From Gemmatimonadaceae bacterium (lineage in GTDB: Bacteria > Gemmatimonadota > Gemmatimonadetes > Gemmatimonadales > Gemmatimonadaceae), in assembly GCA_013813715.1 (NCBI GenBank), contig JACCRF010000169.1, positions 37,168-101,167 of the forward strand: 64,000 nucleotides of DNA, in the 5' to 3' direction. The notes under the pieces were generated by a model. It was not told the origin of the DNA. It saw only the letters and a program-made list of their open reading frames with translations, and searched no databases. Shown here one piece after another: positions 53,201 through 62,118 of the stretch (positions within the stretch are counted from its first letter, which is position 1; each line of letters begins with the position of its first letter). The position numbers and the translations under genes are program-made.

Positions 53201-56200
53201 GACCCCACAGCTCAGGTTGTCCCAGCCGGTTTTCCCGGGTTCTTTCCGCCAATCCCTTGAAACCCCGATGCGCATAAAGAAGATGTCCCGCCAGTTCCTG
53301 ATACAGCGCCGCGTCGGCAGGCGAGATCCCCAGCTCGCGCAGCTCAACCTGAGACTGTGCCCACGACAGGTCGAGCGCGCGCCGGCTGCTGTACGCGTCG
53401 TTATAAAGGTCGGCCAGCTGTACAGCCTGTTCACGGTCGCTCGCGACGAACGTCGTGAAGGTGACCTTCGCCGACCGGTTAGGCATAATCGTTACCTTCG
53501 TGCGGAGCGCGAAGATCGGGTCGAGCACCGCACCCACTGTGCCGGTCAGCGGGCCATCTGAATCCATGGCAATCGGATCGCGACCCGATCGCCCACGGCC
53601 GACGAAGCGCACCCGGTCCGTTTCGCAGCTCGCATCGCCGCGGGCGCCTACGCCGGTCGCCAGAACATGGCCGCACCACTTCGGCTCATCAGTCGCTGAG
53701 CGGGGCCTCCGCATCGCGAGTATCGCCATGCTTTCGGGCAGCCACTCAGTCTGCACGAAGAGATTTCCAAACGCCGGATGAACACGGTCGCTATCCATGG
53801 GCGCCATTACGACTTCCATGTAGCTCGTCAACTCTATCTCACGCACCGTTGCCGAGCGATTGAAAAGCGTGACCCGTCGCACTTCGGCCGCTTCTCCAGG
53901 AGCGACCGCGACTTCCATCAATGTCTCGATGTCGCCATCCCGCCGGTGAAACGTCACCCGGTCGCTGGCGAAGAGCACGCGATACCACGATGCCGCGGCG
54001 CATATGGGCTGATGGCCGGCCGACCACACCCTGCCGCTGGTTGTATCCCGCAGGTAACACCACTGCCCGTAATCGTCGCGCGTTCCGTCGTTGCGCCAGC
54101 GGTTAATGGCGAGATTATCGAACCGGCTCGTTCCACTTCCCGCATTGCTGATGATCGTCGTGTACGGCACCGTGCCGAGCAGCGCAATACGCGGCTGCGG
54201 CGTGTTCGCCGTATCGAGCTCGCGAACCGCCGGCTTTTCCGTCTCCGTCGGCACCCGCATGACTTCGTCCTGATGCTGCAGGTCCTGCACAACAAGCCGA
54301 CGCGGGATTCTCTCCTGAAGAATCAGCTCCGCTGATCTCACGAGTGGATCGGAGTGAAAGCGACGCTGCCAGATATTGCGATTCAGGGCGTTGTCGAACG
54401 CTACCATGCTCATGCCGATATGGTGCGTCATGTACGTCCCGACTACCGCCTTGCGCGTGCCAGGGGTGGGCCGGCTGTAGTCGATCGAATCGCGGAACCC
54501 GTACGGCCCGAGTGCGCCTTCCGATTCGAGCATCGCCAGATTCCTCACCGCCTGATGGGGATCCACGACAAGCGCGAGCACCGTGGCGTATGGAGCCACC
54601 ACCAGCTCCCTGCTCAGTCCCCGCTTCAGCGCGATATCCGGCACTCCGAATCCACGGTACTGATAGGTATGTGCGCGATCTCTCACGTTATACGCCGATT
54701 CCGAGATGCCCCAGGGTATGCCCCGCTGCGCTCCATATTCGATGTGTCGGCGCACGGCTCCCTGCTGCGTCTGGCTGAGCAGCGTAGACGGGAACGCCCT
54801 GAGCACGAGTGCCGGCATCAGGTACTCGAACACGCTGCCGCTCCACGAGATCAGTGTGCGAGTGCCGGCCACGTTCGTTAGCGTGCGGCCAAGCCGAAAC
54901 CAGTGATCCACCGGTACATCGTCTTTCGCGATCGCGACGAATGAAGCAAGCCGCGACTCCGAGGCCAGTAGATCGTAATACGAGTTGTCAAACGCGTTCG
55001 CCGTCTGCTGATACCCGATGGAGAACAGTTTTCGCCGTTCGTCAAAGAGGAACTTGAAATCCATCTCCAGTGCATACGCCCGCGCTCGTTCAGCGATAGC
55101 CCGAAGGCGGCTCGCGCTTTCGGGAGAACAGCTCTTTCCTCTGGCCGCCTCGACGCAACTTTGCTTGAACGCAATCAAGTGGCCCGCGAAGTTGCCGCTG
55201 TCTACCGTCGAGATGTACGCCGGCTCCATCACGTGCAGGTTTCGAAGGTCGTACCAGTTGTAGAAGTGCCCGCGGTAACGGCGCATCCGCTCGAGCGAGC
55301 GAAATACTTTTTCCAGCCGCTCGATCATTGAACTGAAGGAGATGAACCCAAGATCGTGGGCCGAAACGGTCGCGAGAAGCTGAAGCCCGATATTTGTCGG
55401 AGAGGTGCGGAGTGCGACAACCGGGTCAGGATCTTCCTGAAAGTTGTCGGGTGCGAGCCACTGCGTTTCTTCGGAGACGAAATGCTCGAAAAAGTTCCAG
55501 TGCAGAGCGGCATAACGCAGCGCGGTCTGCCTTTCCGTTTCGGAGAGATACGACTCGCCGGGAATCGCCGGCGCACTCAGCGAATGCGCAATGCCGGGAG
55601 AAACCAGCCAGGCTGCTACCAGTGGCAGTGTCGCAACGCCGACAATTATGCCTTCCGGCACTCCCCCCCACCCCGTCATACGCGCGACTACGGCCACAGC
55701 GAGCAGAACGCTTATGGTCACAACTGGCCACATACGCCGCCAGACCTCCAGCCGCGAGCCGGTCGCCATCGACCTCTCCACCTGGGACGCTGTTTGCCAC
55801 TCGAGCAGTTTCGCCTTCGTGATGGTAAGTCTGATCAACGTGCGTATGATTGCGTCTGCGCTTACGACCGCCTGGTGCGGAAGAAACGTCACTGCGAGCG
55901 CAATCTGCTGCGCGCTCACCAGCATATCCCGCCCTACCGCCGCGTAGTACGCTGCCCACGACTGATCTCGTGGAGGTCGGAGCATCGCGAGAAGAATCGA
56001 AAAGAGCCATGGGAATGCGATCGTGGTGAGCGTCACCAGTGTCCAAAGCATTGGTGAACCGGGAAGGAAAAACCAGCCAGCCACCAGGAGCACGAGCTGC
56101 GCGATTTCAGTGATGCTGCGACGCAGGTTGTCGAGGATTTTCCACCTGGAGATCGCCGAGAGCCGGTTTGGTGTCGGGCCATGCGGACCCGGCACTGTAC

Positions 56201-58595
56201 GACCCAGCCACCCGAGGAGCTGCCAATCTCCTCTTATCCAGCGGTGTTTCCGCCGCGTATAGGTGAGATATCGGGCCGGATAGTCGTCGTACACCTCGAT
56301 GTCGGTCGCGAGACCAGCGCGTGTATAGGTGCCCTCAATCAAATCATGGCTGAGAAGCGTATTCTCCGGAAAGCGTCCATGCGTTGCCTGCTCGAAGGCA
56401 TCCACGTCGTAGATCCCCTTGCCCGTGAAGCTCCCTTCGGAAAAAAGATCCTGATACACGTCCGATACGGCGGTGGTGTATGGGTCAACGCCTGGATGAC
56501 CAGAGTGAATCGCCGCAAAATGAGAGGCGTGGGCGCTCGTCAGCGACACTCCTACGCGCGGCTGGAAAATCCCATAGCCACGGACGACCCGGCCTTCCCC
56601 CGGATCATACTCGGCGCGATTCAGCGGATGGGCGATGAGACCCGTCAACATCTGCGCAGCATCCCGGGGAAGCACCGTGTCCGAATCGAGCGTAATTACA
56701 TAGCGAACATCTCCGAGCGGAGCCGTGTCGCCCACTACCGTCGAGAACGCTTCCCTGTCCTGACTGCGGAGAAACCGGTTGAACTGGCCGAGCTTGCCAC
56801 GCTTCCGCTCCCACCCCATCCAGACACCTTGCTTCTCGTTCCACATCCGCGATCGGTGGAAGAGATAGAAGACCGCGCCGCTTTCGCGTTCGTATTTGGA
56901 GTTGAGCTTTTCGATGCCTCCGACTGCGGCCTGCAGGATTTCTGCGTCTCCAGGCTGTACCTCGGCGTCTCCGTCAGTGAAGTCGCTCAGTATGGCGAAG
57001 TGGAGATTCGAATCACGATTGGCGAGATACTGAACTTCGATGTGCTCGAGTGCTTCTACTACCGCCTTCACGCTGCCAAAGAGAGTCGGCACGACCACCG
57101 CCGTCCTCAACTCGTCGGGAATCCCATTCTCCCGGAACTCGAGCTTGGGGAGCAAATGCGGCGGCATCAATAGCGTCACCAGCTGATTGACGATGCTTAT
57201 CGCGGCTTCGTTGACGGGAATCAGCGTCAAGAGCAGAATCACGATTCGCTCGCTGATACTCGCGGATCCCACGACCGTGAAGAGCACACCCAGTAGCAGA
57301 AGTGTCGCCCCCGCCATTCCACCGAAGTAAACCACCGTCGGATGCCGCTGGGTCCAGCGATGGATCCGCTCTGTCAGCGGCGGTGTGTAGCCAGTCTCAC
57401 GCTCTAGCTCGAACCTCCCTTCGTCTATGAGATAGTATCCGACGTGGGAACGGCGGTCGCCCTGCCCCTGTCCAGTGACCGAGAGACCGAGCGCGGCGTT
57501 CGCGATTTCTTCCTCGGCTTTCTTCGTCCGCTTCGCGATGTGCTCTACGACGTGCCTGTAGTGATCGCGGGTCCCGAACATCATGTTCCCATAGTGACCT
57601 GAAAGGTCCTTCCGTAGAATCCTTTCCGTCGCGCTTTGCGATTCGACGAATTCCTTCCAGTCAAGCCGTGCGATCGCACGCAAGCTGGTAATGCAGTTTG
57701 AAACCGTAACCTGCGTAAGCGCGATCATTCGGTTCGAGCGTGTCACTGCCACTTCCGCACTGGGTCCATCCTCCGCAATCCACTGCTCGAGCCAGACGAG
57801 CGGCGTGAAGTTCACCTGGTAGCCGCGAATCTGGTGGAGGAATCTCGCGACGAACGTCGGAGTAAACGGAGGATGATCCCTGATGAACGCTTCCAGCTCG
57901 CGCGCTAGCGCCACTGGTGATTCTTTGTTCGCCGTCATCAGTCGCGTCGCCCATCGATCAGCCAATTCCACTTCGTCGAGACGTGCCGCGACCCGGAGGG
58001 ACATCCGGCGAATGTTCTCGATAAGTCCAAGCCGCAGCATCGTCGGAATGGCCCACAGCTCGCCCATGTTCAGCGCTGTGACTCTCTGATACTCGCCCAC
58101 GAAGAGCGTGATATTCTCGAGCGACAGGTGGCCTTCGGTATGGGCAATCAGCTCGATGGCCACCTCGTACACCCGCGGATACTCGGCAAGAGTCCCGGTA
58201 GCAAGCTTCGGCAGCTCCTGGTAGTAGCCGCTCGGAAGACTCGTCCTGATCTCCCGGATGTGCTCCAGCACGATATAGAAGTTGTCGAGCAGCCAATCGC
58301 CAGCCGGGCTTATGTCGACATCGCGGCCCGCCGCATCGTGCAGCCGGTCATGAACTACGTTCAGTACCTTGCGTGTATCGTCGAGCCGGCCGAGAAGCGG
58401 ACCGTTGCCGTGCTGTTTCTTCGGTGGAAGAACACGGTGCCGGCGTGCGATGTTCCGGGCATGCTTCCCCAGGCGGTCGGCACCAAACGGCTCTCCCCTG
58501 ATGGGACCGACAAGCGTCCGGTGATCGCCGTCGCCCGGACGCCGAAAGAGACGAAGAAATCTGTTTGATGATTGAGGCGGTATCGCAGTTGCCAC
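50238..58595 (-). CDS. ndvB: Cyclic beta-1,2-glucan synthase (NdvB/Cgs-like)
   Basis: 2785 residues, close to Rhizobium NdvB (about 2800). A giant inner-membrane enzyme that starts, elongates and cyclises periplasmic beta-1,2-glucan. N-terminal helical region to about residue 410, transmembrane helices about 415-475, then the GT84 transferase (YVITLDSDTVLPRD near 633, HDLIEGTYTRAGLATDIEVY, RKHRWIRGDWQLLGW). A second membrane block spans about 820-1000, followed by a glucoamylase-like domain and two GH94-type carbohydrate-binding/phosphorylase regions. The last has GGGDWNDGMNRVG (near residue 2458), the chain-length-controlling phosphorylase site. Start is a GTG with no clear ribosome binding site, so the N-terminus is uncertain. 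No transporter gene (NdvA) lies adjacent. Confidence 0.95.
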   Translation of the reverse strand: MATAIPPQSSNRFLRLFRRPGDGDHRTLVGPIRGEPFGADRLGKHARNIARRHRVLPPKKQHGNGPLLGRLDDTRKVLNVVHDRLHDAAGRDVDISPAGDWLLDNFYIVLEHIREIRTSLPSGYYQELPKLATGTLAEYPRVYEVAIELIAHTEGHLSLENITLFVGEYQRVTALNMGELWAIPTMLRLGLIENIRRMSLRVAARLDEVELADRWATRLMTANKESPVALARELEAFIRDHPPFTPTFVARFLHQIRGYQVNFTPLVWLEQWIAEDGPSAEVAVTRSNRMIALTQVTVSNCITSLRAIARLDWKEFVESQSATERILRKDLSGHYGNMMFGTRDHYRHVVEHIAKRTKKAEEEIANAALGLSVTGQGQGDRRSHVGYYLIDEGRFELERETGYTPPLTERIHRWTQRHPTVVYFGGMAGATLLLLGVLFTVVGSASISERIVILLLTLIPVNEAAISIVNQLVTLLMPPHLLPKLEFRENGIPDELRTAVVVPTLFGSVKAVVEALEHIEVQYLANRDSNLHFAILSDFTDGDAEVQPGDAEILQAAVGGIEKLNSKYERESGAVFYLFHRSRMWNEKQGVWMGWERKRGKLGQFNRFLRSQDREAFSTVVGDTAPLGDVRYVITLDSDTVLPRDAAQMLTGLIAHPLNRAEYDPGEGRVVRGYGIFQPRVGVSLTSAHASHFAAIHSGHPGVDPYTTAVSDVYQDLFSEGSFTGKGIYDVDAFEQATHGRFPENTLLSHDLIEGTYTRAGLATDIEVYDDYPARYLTYTRRKHRWIRGDWQLLGWLGRTVPGPHGPTPNRLSAISRWKILDNLRRSITEIAQLVLLVAGWFFLPGSPMLWTLVTLTTIAFPWLFSILLAMLRPPRDQSWAAYYAAVGRDMLVSAQQIALAVTFLPHQAVVSADAIIRTLIRLTITKAKLLEWQTASQVERSMATGSRLEVWRRMWPVVTISVLLAVAVVARMTGWGGVPEGIIVGVATLPLVAAWLVSPGIAHSLSAPAIPGESYLSETERQTALRYAALHWNFFEHFVSEETQWLAPDNFQEDPDPVVALRTSPTNIGLQLLATVSAHDLGFISFSSMIERLEKVFRSLERMRRYRGHFYNWYDLRNLHVMEPAYISTVDSGNFAGHLIAFKQSCVEAARGKSCSPESASRLRAIAERARAYALEMDFKFLFDERRKLFSIGYQQTANAFDNSYYDLLASESRLASFVAIAKDDVPVDHWFRLGRTLTNVAGTRTLISWSGSVFEYLMPALVLRAFPSTLLSQTQQGAVRRHIEYGAQRGIPWGISESAYNVRDRAHTYQYRGFGVPDIALKRGLSRELVVAPYATVLALVVDPHQAVRNLAMLESEGALGPYGFRDSIDYSRPTPGTRKAVVGTYMTHHIGMSMVAFDNALNRNIWQRRFHSDPLVRSAELILQERIPRRLVVQDLQHQDEVMRVPTETEKPAVRELDTANTPQPRIALLGTVPYTTIISNAGSGTSRFDNLAINRWRNDGTRDDYGQWCYLRDTTSGRVWSAGHQPICAAASWYRVLFASDRVTFHRRDGDIETLMEVAVAPGEAAEVRRVTLFNRSATVREIELTSYMEVVMAPMDSDRVHPAFGNLFVQTEWLPESMAILAMRRPRSATDEPKWCGHVLATGVGARGDASCETDRVRFVGRGRSGRDPIAMDSDGPLTGTVGAVLDPIFALRTKVTIMPNRSAKVTFTTFVASDREQAVQLADLYNDAYSSRRALDLSWAQSQVELRELGISPADAALYQELAGHLLYAHRGFKGLAERTRENRLGQPELWGLGISGDWPVLLATLESADGLPSVRQLLKVHHYWRLKGVMCDLVILNEHPPTYLQELNDELLSTLLASSEASLLDRPGGVFIRRADVLKPDDITLLHAIARIQVDCDGLGLGNFLEFPHVEDDYSAPHPAVAAARGIQVGGGGRYVAANAGDGIAPSTVTPASVAAARSSRADGALEAANSAGLAYFNGLGGFNSNNEYEIHLHGEQLPPAPWINVIGNPAGGFIVSESGAGATWAGNSYFFRLTPWQNDPVCDPACECIYLRDDESGAIWSATPEPIRGRGRYTVKHGTGYSIFEHAHDGITTSLRMGMPEKDPVKIQVLTVTNTGSDRRRLTITGYAEWVLGVDRQTTQARVQTEMLSEPEMLLARNYFDPLFASQVAFMAVSEPVTGFTAARREFVGRNGSLAAPVGLTRLTLSGDVGDTIDSCSALQLRLELAAGETREVSVLLGAGDGTEAALGYVSRYISPDAANAALDHAVRVWRARLGRITVRTPEPTFDLVVNQWSLYQAMSCRMWARSALYQSSGAFGFRDQLQDVMAFAYTEPQLAREHIVRSASRQFEEGDVQHWWHPQSGRGVRTRFSDDLVWLPYVVNHYLSLSGDRSVLDEPAPYLTMRPLAADEHEVYDLPQISALVEPVYDHCVRALRKACTSGDHGLPLIGGGDWNDGMNRVGIHGRGESVWLAWFLIVTLRKFAEHADARGDREVCAELMKSADDYAAAVERSGWDGAWYRRAYYDDGTPLGSSTSDECRIDSIAQSWSIISRAGDRERSRTAMRSLNQHLVKEDPRLLMLLTPPFNKTTHDPGYIQGYLPGVRENGAQYTHAALWAALATALQGEGNRAMELYQMINPITHALTPEAVATYKVEPYVVAADVYTAEGHVGQGGWTWYTGSASWLYRVGLEAILGFTKRGETLALDPCIPSGWKQFELEYRHGDSVYAITVRNPDGVQCGVATTMLDGVAIDGPIPLTEEDGRHEVIVTLASSRLPAER

Positions 58596-58678
58596 AGATG
58601 CCCGGAGTGCGGGGATGTGTCGGAGTCGGAGTATGCCGGAAAGCTATCGCGCCCTGCAGCGAGCCGGCCACCAACTGA

Positions 58679-58709
58679 AATCACCCCGCCGAATCTCGGC
58701 GGGGTGATT
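58679..58709 (-). terminator. Rho-independent terminator
   Basis: Perfect 14-bp stem AATCACCCCGCCGA (58679-58692) with TCGGCGGGGTGATT (58696-58709) and a 3-base loop, 31 bases beyond the OmpA-family gene. It separates that operon from the cyclic glucan synthase gene. The T-run is short. Confidence 0.7.
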
Positions 58710-58739
58710 CATGTCGCACGAAACTGCCGAACCGTCAAG

Positions 58740-59426
58740 CTAGTTGGTCCCGGAGTTTCTCCTGACCTGCTCGCGATATGCTTCACTCGCGTAAATGGCT
58801 ACCTCGACGCGGCGGTTCTGCTGGCGTCCGTCATCGGACGAGTTGGACGCGACCGGCTCGAGCTCTCCACGTCCACTTGCGGATACTCTCGAGCTTGGAA
58901 CGCCTTGTGACTGTAGATACGCAGACGCTGCATTCGCACGACGCTGGGACAGGCCCTGGTTATACGCATCCTCGCCCTGGCTGTCGGTGTGACCGACAAT
59001 CAGAAGACTCGAGTTGCCGAATTTATTGAGACTGTTCGCCAGCTCCCGCAAATTCGCCGCTGCCTCGGGGCGGATGCGGTCGGAATCAAAGTCAAAGAGA
59101 AGCCCGGAATCGAAGGTGACCTGGATGCCTTCCCCTACTCGCTCAACCTTTGCCCCAGTGACAGTCTGGTCGATCTCCTTCGCTTGCTGATCCATCTGGT
59201 GGCCGATGACCGCTCCGGCTGCCCCGCCGATCACCGCTCCGATAATGGCGCCTTTCGCAGTTGATCCACCGGTATTGTTGCCGATTACCCCGCCCACGGC
59301 TGCACCGGCCGCCCCCCCAACTACCGCCCCGCGCTCCTTGTTGCTCATGCTCGCACAGGCAGACAGCCCAGTCGAGCCTAGAATGATCAGGGCGGCAAGC
59401 GCCCGGCCGTTACTAAGTAACTTCAT
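58740..59426 (-). CDS. OmpA/Pal-family lipoprotein with glycine-zipper domain
   Basis: 228 residues from the ATG at 59426, with AAAGGAG overlapping the stop of the preceding gene. Lipobox LSAC. Residues about 30-80 are a glycine zipper (GAVVGGAAGAAVGGVIGNNT, AIIGAVIGGAAGAVIG) likely to insert in or bridge membranes. Residues about 115-215 are an OmpA C-like domain with LFDFDSDRIRPEAAANLRE, VGHTDSQGEDAYNQGLSQRR and SASGRGELEPV, including the Asp and Arg that bind peptidoglycan diaminopimelate. It anchors the outer membrane to the wall. Last gene before the terminator. Confidence 0.93.
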   Translation of the reverse strand: MKLLSNGRALAALIILGSTGLSACASMSNKERGAVVGGAAGAAVGGVIGNNTGGSTAKGAIIGAVIGGAAGAVIGHQMDQQAKEIDQTVTGAKVERVGEGIQVTFDSGLLFDFDSDRIRPEAAANLRELANSLNKFGNSSLLIVGHTDSQGEDAYNQGLSQRRANAASAYLQSQGVPSSRVSASGRGELEPVASNSSDDGRQQNRRVEVAIYASEAYREQVRRNSGTN

Positions 59427-59430
59427 GTCG

Positions 59431-59616
59431 CTACTCCTTTGGCGATTTGTGATCGGAAGGAGACCCGTCATCGGGTATCGCTTCCGCCTTTTTGGCCTTT
59501 TCCGAGCTCTGGAATTCCTGCTTTGCCTGCTCGTAGATGCCTTCGTCTTCGGGACGATTCTTCTTGTCCGTTCCCATCACGTCACGAGTCTGATGGAAGT
59601 GCGTGGACTTGGGCAT
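59431..59616 (-). CDS. Small charged hypothetical protein
   Basis: 61 residues from the ATG at 59616, chosen because GGAGAG precedes it closely; an ATG at 59577 is also possible. Very hydrophilic and helical (RPEDEGIYEQAKQEFQSSEK, AKKAEAIPDD). It ends four bases before the OmpA-like gene, whose ribosome binding site overlaps this stop. Translational coupling is likely. Function unknown. Confidence 0.55.
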   Translation of the reverse strand: MPKSTHFHQTRDVMGTDKKNRPEDEGIYEQAKQEFQSSEKAKKAEAIPDDGSPSDHKSPKE

Positions 59617-59707
59617 GAGCTCTCCATTGAGGTTTCTGCCCACTTGTAAGTACACGAATCGTGCCTTTGAGTTCGCCGGAGGGGCTGCGGTTGGAGGCCG
59701 TAACGCG

Positions 59708-60598
59708 TCAGCGATGCATAGCCGTCCGGTCTTGCCTCGCTTGCATATGGTAGCCCGCTCCGAACCTGAGAGTCGTCACGTCCCTTCGTACGGAGTAAAC
59801 CTGGGCCGACAAGTCGAGCACAGTGGAGGCCTGTAGGCTGACGCCCCCGAGAATCACACCCCTTGTCAGGTCTGCTTCAACGCGGGTGTTATCGATGCTT
59901 CCGAGACCGTCCGTGAATCCTGACTGGAAACGTGGTCGCAGAAAGGTGACTCCAGCTCCGCCATAGAAACCCATCCGGCCATCGTATGCGGCGGTGCTCA
60001 GAATTCCCTCCAGACTGAACATCGTCGGCCTGAAAGTGTCCTTCGATGGCGTGGTTCCAAAACAGGATTGCGCGGCATTCGTCTGCTGGAGGCTCTTCTT
60101 CGGGCAACTGATGGGCCCGCTCACCCGACCGGCCGTTCCGTGCAGCCGCACCATGGCAGTAGTCGGATTACCCATGTCTTCCCGTCGAATGCGAAGAGTT
60201 TTCGAGATCGCCAGACTGCCCAGATTCGGCTCGGATTCGTTGATTCGAATCGGCGGCACGTAGGCTGCTTCAATTGCGAAATGCCCCGGCAATGCGAGGG
60301 CCAGCCGCGGCCGCGCAAAGAATCGGGACAACTCGATGTTCTCCGCTCTGTTGAGGCTGCACGCACCTGGCTTCTGTATCTGCGGATCGGGATCGGGGAT
60401 AAGCCCGCCCTCCACCCCGATCCTGAAAGCCCACGGCGGCTGATATTCCGGAGCGCTGGCAGGTGAGAACGCGATGGGCGCTGAATAGAACGCGAGCAAC
60501 CTCGCTTCGTTACTCTCCTTTCCGGGCCGACACTGGCCGTCAGCGGTAGAGGCGGCTACCCAGCAGGTGACCGTGAAAACCACCATGAGCTTTCGCAC
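59708..60598 (-). CDS. Secreted hypothetical protein, possible outer-membrane beta-barrel
   Basis: 296 residues from a GTG at 60598. Signal peptide MRKLMVVFTVTCWVAASTADG. The mature protein has alternating strands (PWAFRIGVEGGLIPDPDPQI, FFARPRLALALPGHFAIEAA, MGFYGGAGVTFLRPRFQSGF, ASTVLDLSAQVYSVRRDVTT) and an aromatic near the C-terminus, as in small barrels. Two Cys pairs (RPGACSL-type and ISCPKK/SCFGT) may form disulphides. No named family recognised. One base separates it from the upstream coiled-coil gene. Confidence 0.7.
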   Translation of the reverse strand: MRKLMVVFTVTCWVAASTADGQCRPGKESNEARLLAFYSAPIAFSPASAPEYQPPWAFRIGVEGGLIPDPDPQIQKPGACSLNRAENIELSRFFARPRLALALPGHFAIEAAYVPPIRINESEPNLGSLAISKTLRIRREDMGNPTTAMVRLHGTAGRVSGPISCPKKSLQQTNAAQSCFGTTPSKDTFRPTMFSLEGILSTAAYDGRMGFYGGAGVTFLRPRFQSGFTDGLGSIDNTRVEADLTRGVILGGVSLQASTVLDLSAQVYSVRRDVTTLRFGAGYHMQARQDRTAMHR

Positions 60599-60599
60599 G

Positions 60600-60785
60600 C
60601 TATTTACGTAGCTTGGCTACCGCCTTGTCGAGCATTTCCTGGACACGGAGATATTCCTCGTTGATAGCTCGCCCCGCCGCTGGCATCTCATCTTTCGCTT
60701 TCTCGATTGCTTCCGATAGCCTCGTCATGGCAACCTTGATGTCATTCTCGAGGCTTTCCCAGCGCTGCTTGATCTCATCGCTCAA
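60600..60785 (-). CDS. Small coiled-coil protein
   Basis: 61 residues from a TTG at 60785, supported by GAGGAGG eight bases upstream. All-helical, heptad-like (IKQRWESLENDIKVAMTRLS, KAKDEMPAAGRAINEEYLRV, QEMLDKAVAKLRK). Cytoplasmic. I do not recognise the family. It is placed one base before the putative outer-membrane barrel gene, which may be coupled to it. The 275-base stretch upstream (60786-61060) holds no gene. Confidence 0.6.
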   Translation of the reverse strand: MSDEIKQRWESLENDIKVAMTRLSEAIEKAKDEMPAAGRAINEEYLRVQEMLDKAVAKLRK

Positions 60786-60970
60786 TGGTCATGCCTCCTC
60801 AATTGGTCATGACGACTATCTCTCGGAAATTCACAGACAGAATGTACCAAACGTTCCCAATGCGTGATAGCGCGTTCAAGGGGCAGTACGTTCCCCAAAA
60901 AAGCCTGACATCAGCAAGTTAGATAATTACTTACCTCTCCTGTCATATCCCCCCTTCACCGTTGTAGCGA

Positions 60971-61007
60971 GCGGGGAAATCCAATGGGCCCTCTAGATTT
61001 TCCCCGC
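60971..61007. terminator. Hairpin in the 275-base intergenic region
   Basis: GCGGGGAAA (60971-60979) pairs with TTTCCCCGC (60999-61007) around a 19-base loop. It lies downstream of the PRC-barrel gene (minus strand) and may be its terminator; no T-run follows. Nothing else in 60786-61060 is assignable. Confidence 0.4.
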
Positions 61008-61060
61008 CCCGCTCTAGCCGGCACCTCCTGAGGTTCGAGCAGGTGCTAACCCTGGGCCGA

Positions 61061-61726
61061 TTATCTGTCGTGGGAGTCGCTTATCTCGGTGCGTTTTCGA
61101 ATCACGACCTCCTGGTCGGAGCCCGGACTTCTGATGATCACTTCCTGATCACCCACCAGCGGCACCGTGACTTCGTTGTCTCCCAGCACTGGCATCGCGG
61201 TACCGCCTGCCGAATGCGGCTCGGTTCTCCCGCCGCTGGCCACATCGGCAGGACGGTCTATTCTACGCCCACCGCGGATGCCTCTGTCGTCGTACATCTC
61301 GTGCCCATAGTAGTTCACCGAATCGTCTACTGCGGACGCGCCGTAGTACTCACGCAACGAGGTCTCGTAGTCGCGGGATATCGGGCCCGGAGTGTATGGA
61401 GGCACTCCTGCCAGCCCCCGCGCCGGCAGGCGCTCGACGAGAACGTTGTTGCCATCCTCGTTTAGGCGCGCCGTGCCGATCGGCACGAGCACATGTCTGT
61501 CCACATCGGCGCCGAGTACGTCCTTCATGACCTTCACATCCATGTAGCGAACCCGCCTTTCAACCGGGTCTACTATGAGCTCGTCGACCTTGCCGATTGT
61601 CTTCCCATCGGCCGTCTTCACTTCCCAGCCGCGAATGTCGCTATCGCCCTCCGCTATTCCGAAATCCTTCAGCTCCGCGAGCCGAATGAGACGCTGGTCG
61701 TCTGCTGGAGTCGTGTCTCTGTCCAT
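61061..61726 (-). CDS. PRC-barrel domain stress-type protein
   Basis: 221 residues from the ATG at 61726 (GAGAGGT seven bases upstream). Residues about 22-95 are a PRC-barrel beta domain (DIRGWEVKTADGKTIGKVDE, LIVDPVERRVRYMDVKV, HVLVPIGTARL). The middle is rich in Tyr/Asp/Gly (SLREYYGASAVDDSVNYYGH). The C-terminal 50 residues (VPLVGDQEVIIRSPGSDQEV) resemble the DUF2382/YsnF tail. Such proteins are induced by stress and probably bind membranes or RNA; the biochemical function is unknown. Lies downstream of a small membrane-protein gene. Confidence 0.82.
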   Translation of the reverse strand: MDRDTTPADDQRLIRLAELKDFGIAEGDSDIRGWEVKTADGKTIGKVDELIVDPVERRVRYMDVKVMKDVLGADVDRHVLVPIGTARLNEDGNNVLVERLPARGLAGVPPYTPGPISRDYETSLREYYGASAVDDSVNYYGHEMYDDRGIRGGRRIDRPADVASGGRTEPHSAGGTAMPVLGDNEVTVPLVGDQEVIIRSPGSDQEVVIRKRTEISDSHDR

Positions 61727-61787
61727 GTCGTTACCTCTCTTCCACAATGTGTTTGCCCCGACTGACGTCCGGGTCAATGGTCTTTGC

Positions 61788-61976
61788 CTATGGAGTCGTC
61801 GGGCTTGCCGCGGGCTCCGCTACCACCCCGCTTGTCGTTCCACCCGTGCCGGCATCACCTGGTGTCGATCGCTGCGACCACATCCATATGCCGGCGGCAG
61901 CCAGCACCACCAGCAACAGCAACAGCACCAGTGGCATGCCACGCCGCTTTTTTTCCTCGATCCGGATCTCTGCCAC
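61788..61976 (-). CDS. Small single-TM membrane protein
   Basis: 62 residues from a GTG at 61976, with a GGGAGG-type ribosome binding site just upstream. Charged start (MAEIRIEEKKRRG), one transmembrane helix (PLVLLLLLVVLAAAGIWMW, about residues 15-33), then a Gly/Thr/Ala/Pro-rich outer tail. Function unknown. It lies between pfk and the PRC-barrel gene on the same strand, 61 bases before the latter. Confidence 0.65.
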   Translation of the reverse strand: MAEIRIEEKKRRGMPLVLLLLLVVLAAAGIWMWSQRSTPGDAGTGGTTSGVVAEPAASPTTP

Positions 61977-62118
61977 CCTTCCTCCCTTGCCGGTTGTTCA
62001 TCGCCTCATCTGCAATTCACATAATCGGGCCACCGTTTGGGGGCCGTGAAGCGAGTGAGACGAAATCTGGTACCCAACGGTGAAGCGCAATGCTGCAACG
62101 ACCGTTCCCGAACTCCAG

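Noticed and set aside
60786..61060. Possible riboswitch or small RNA in the 275-base gap
   Set aside because: Apart from the 60971-61007 hairpin and a repeated ACGTTCCC there is no recognisable conserved RNA motif.
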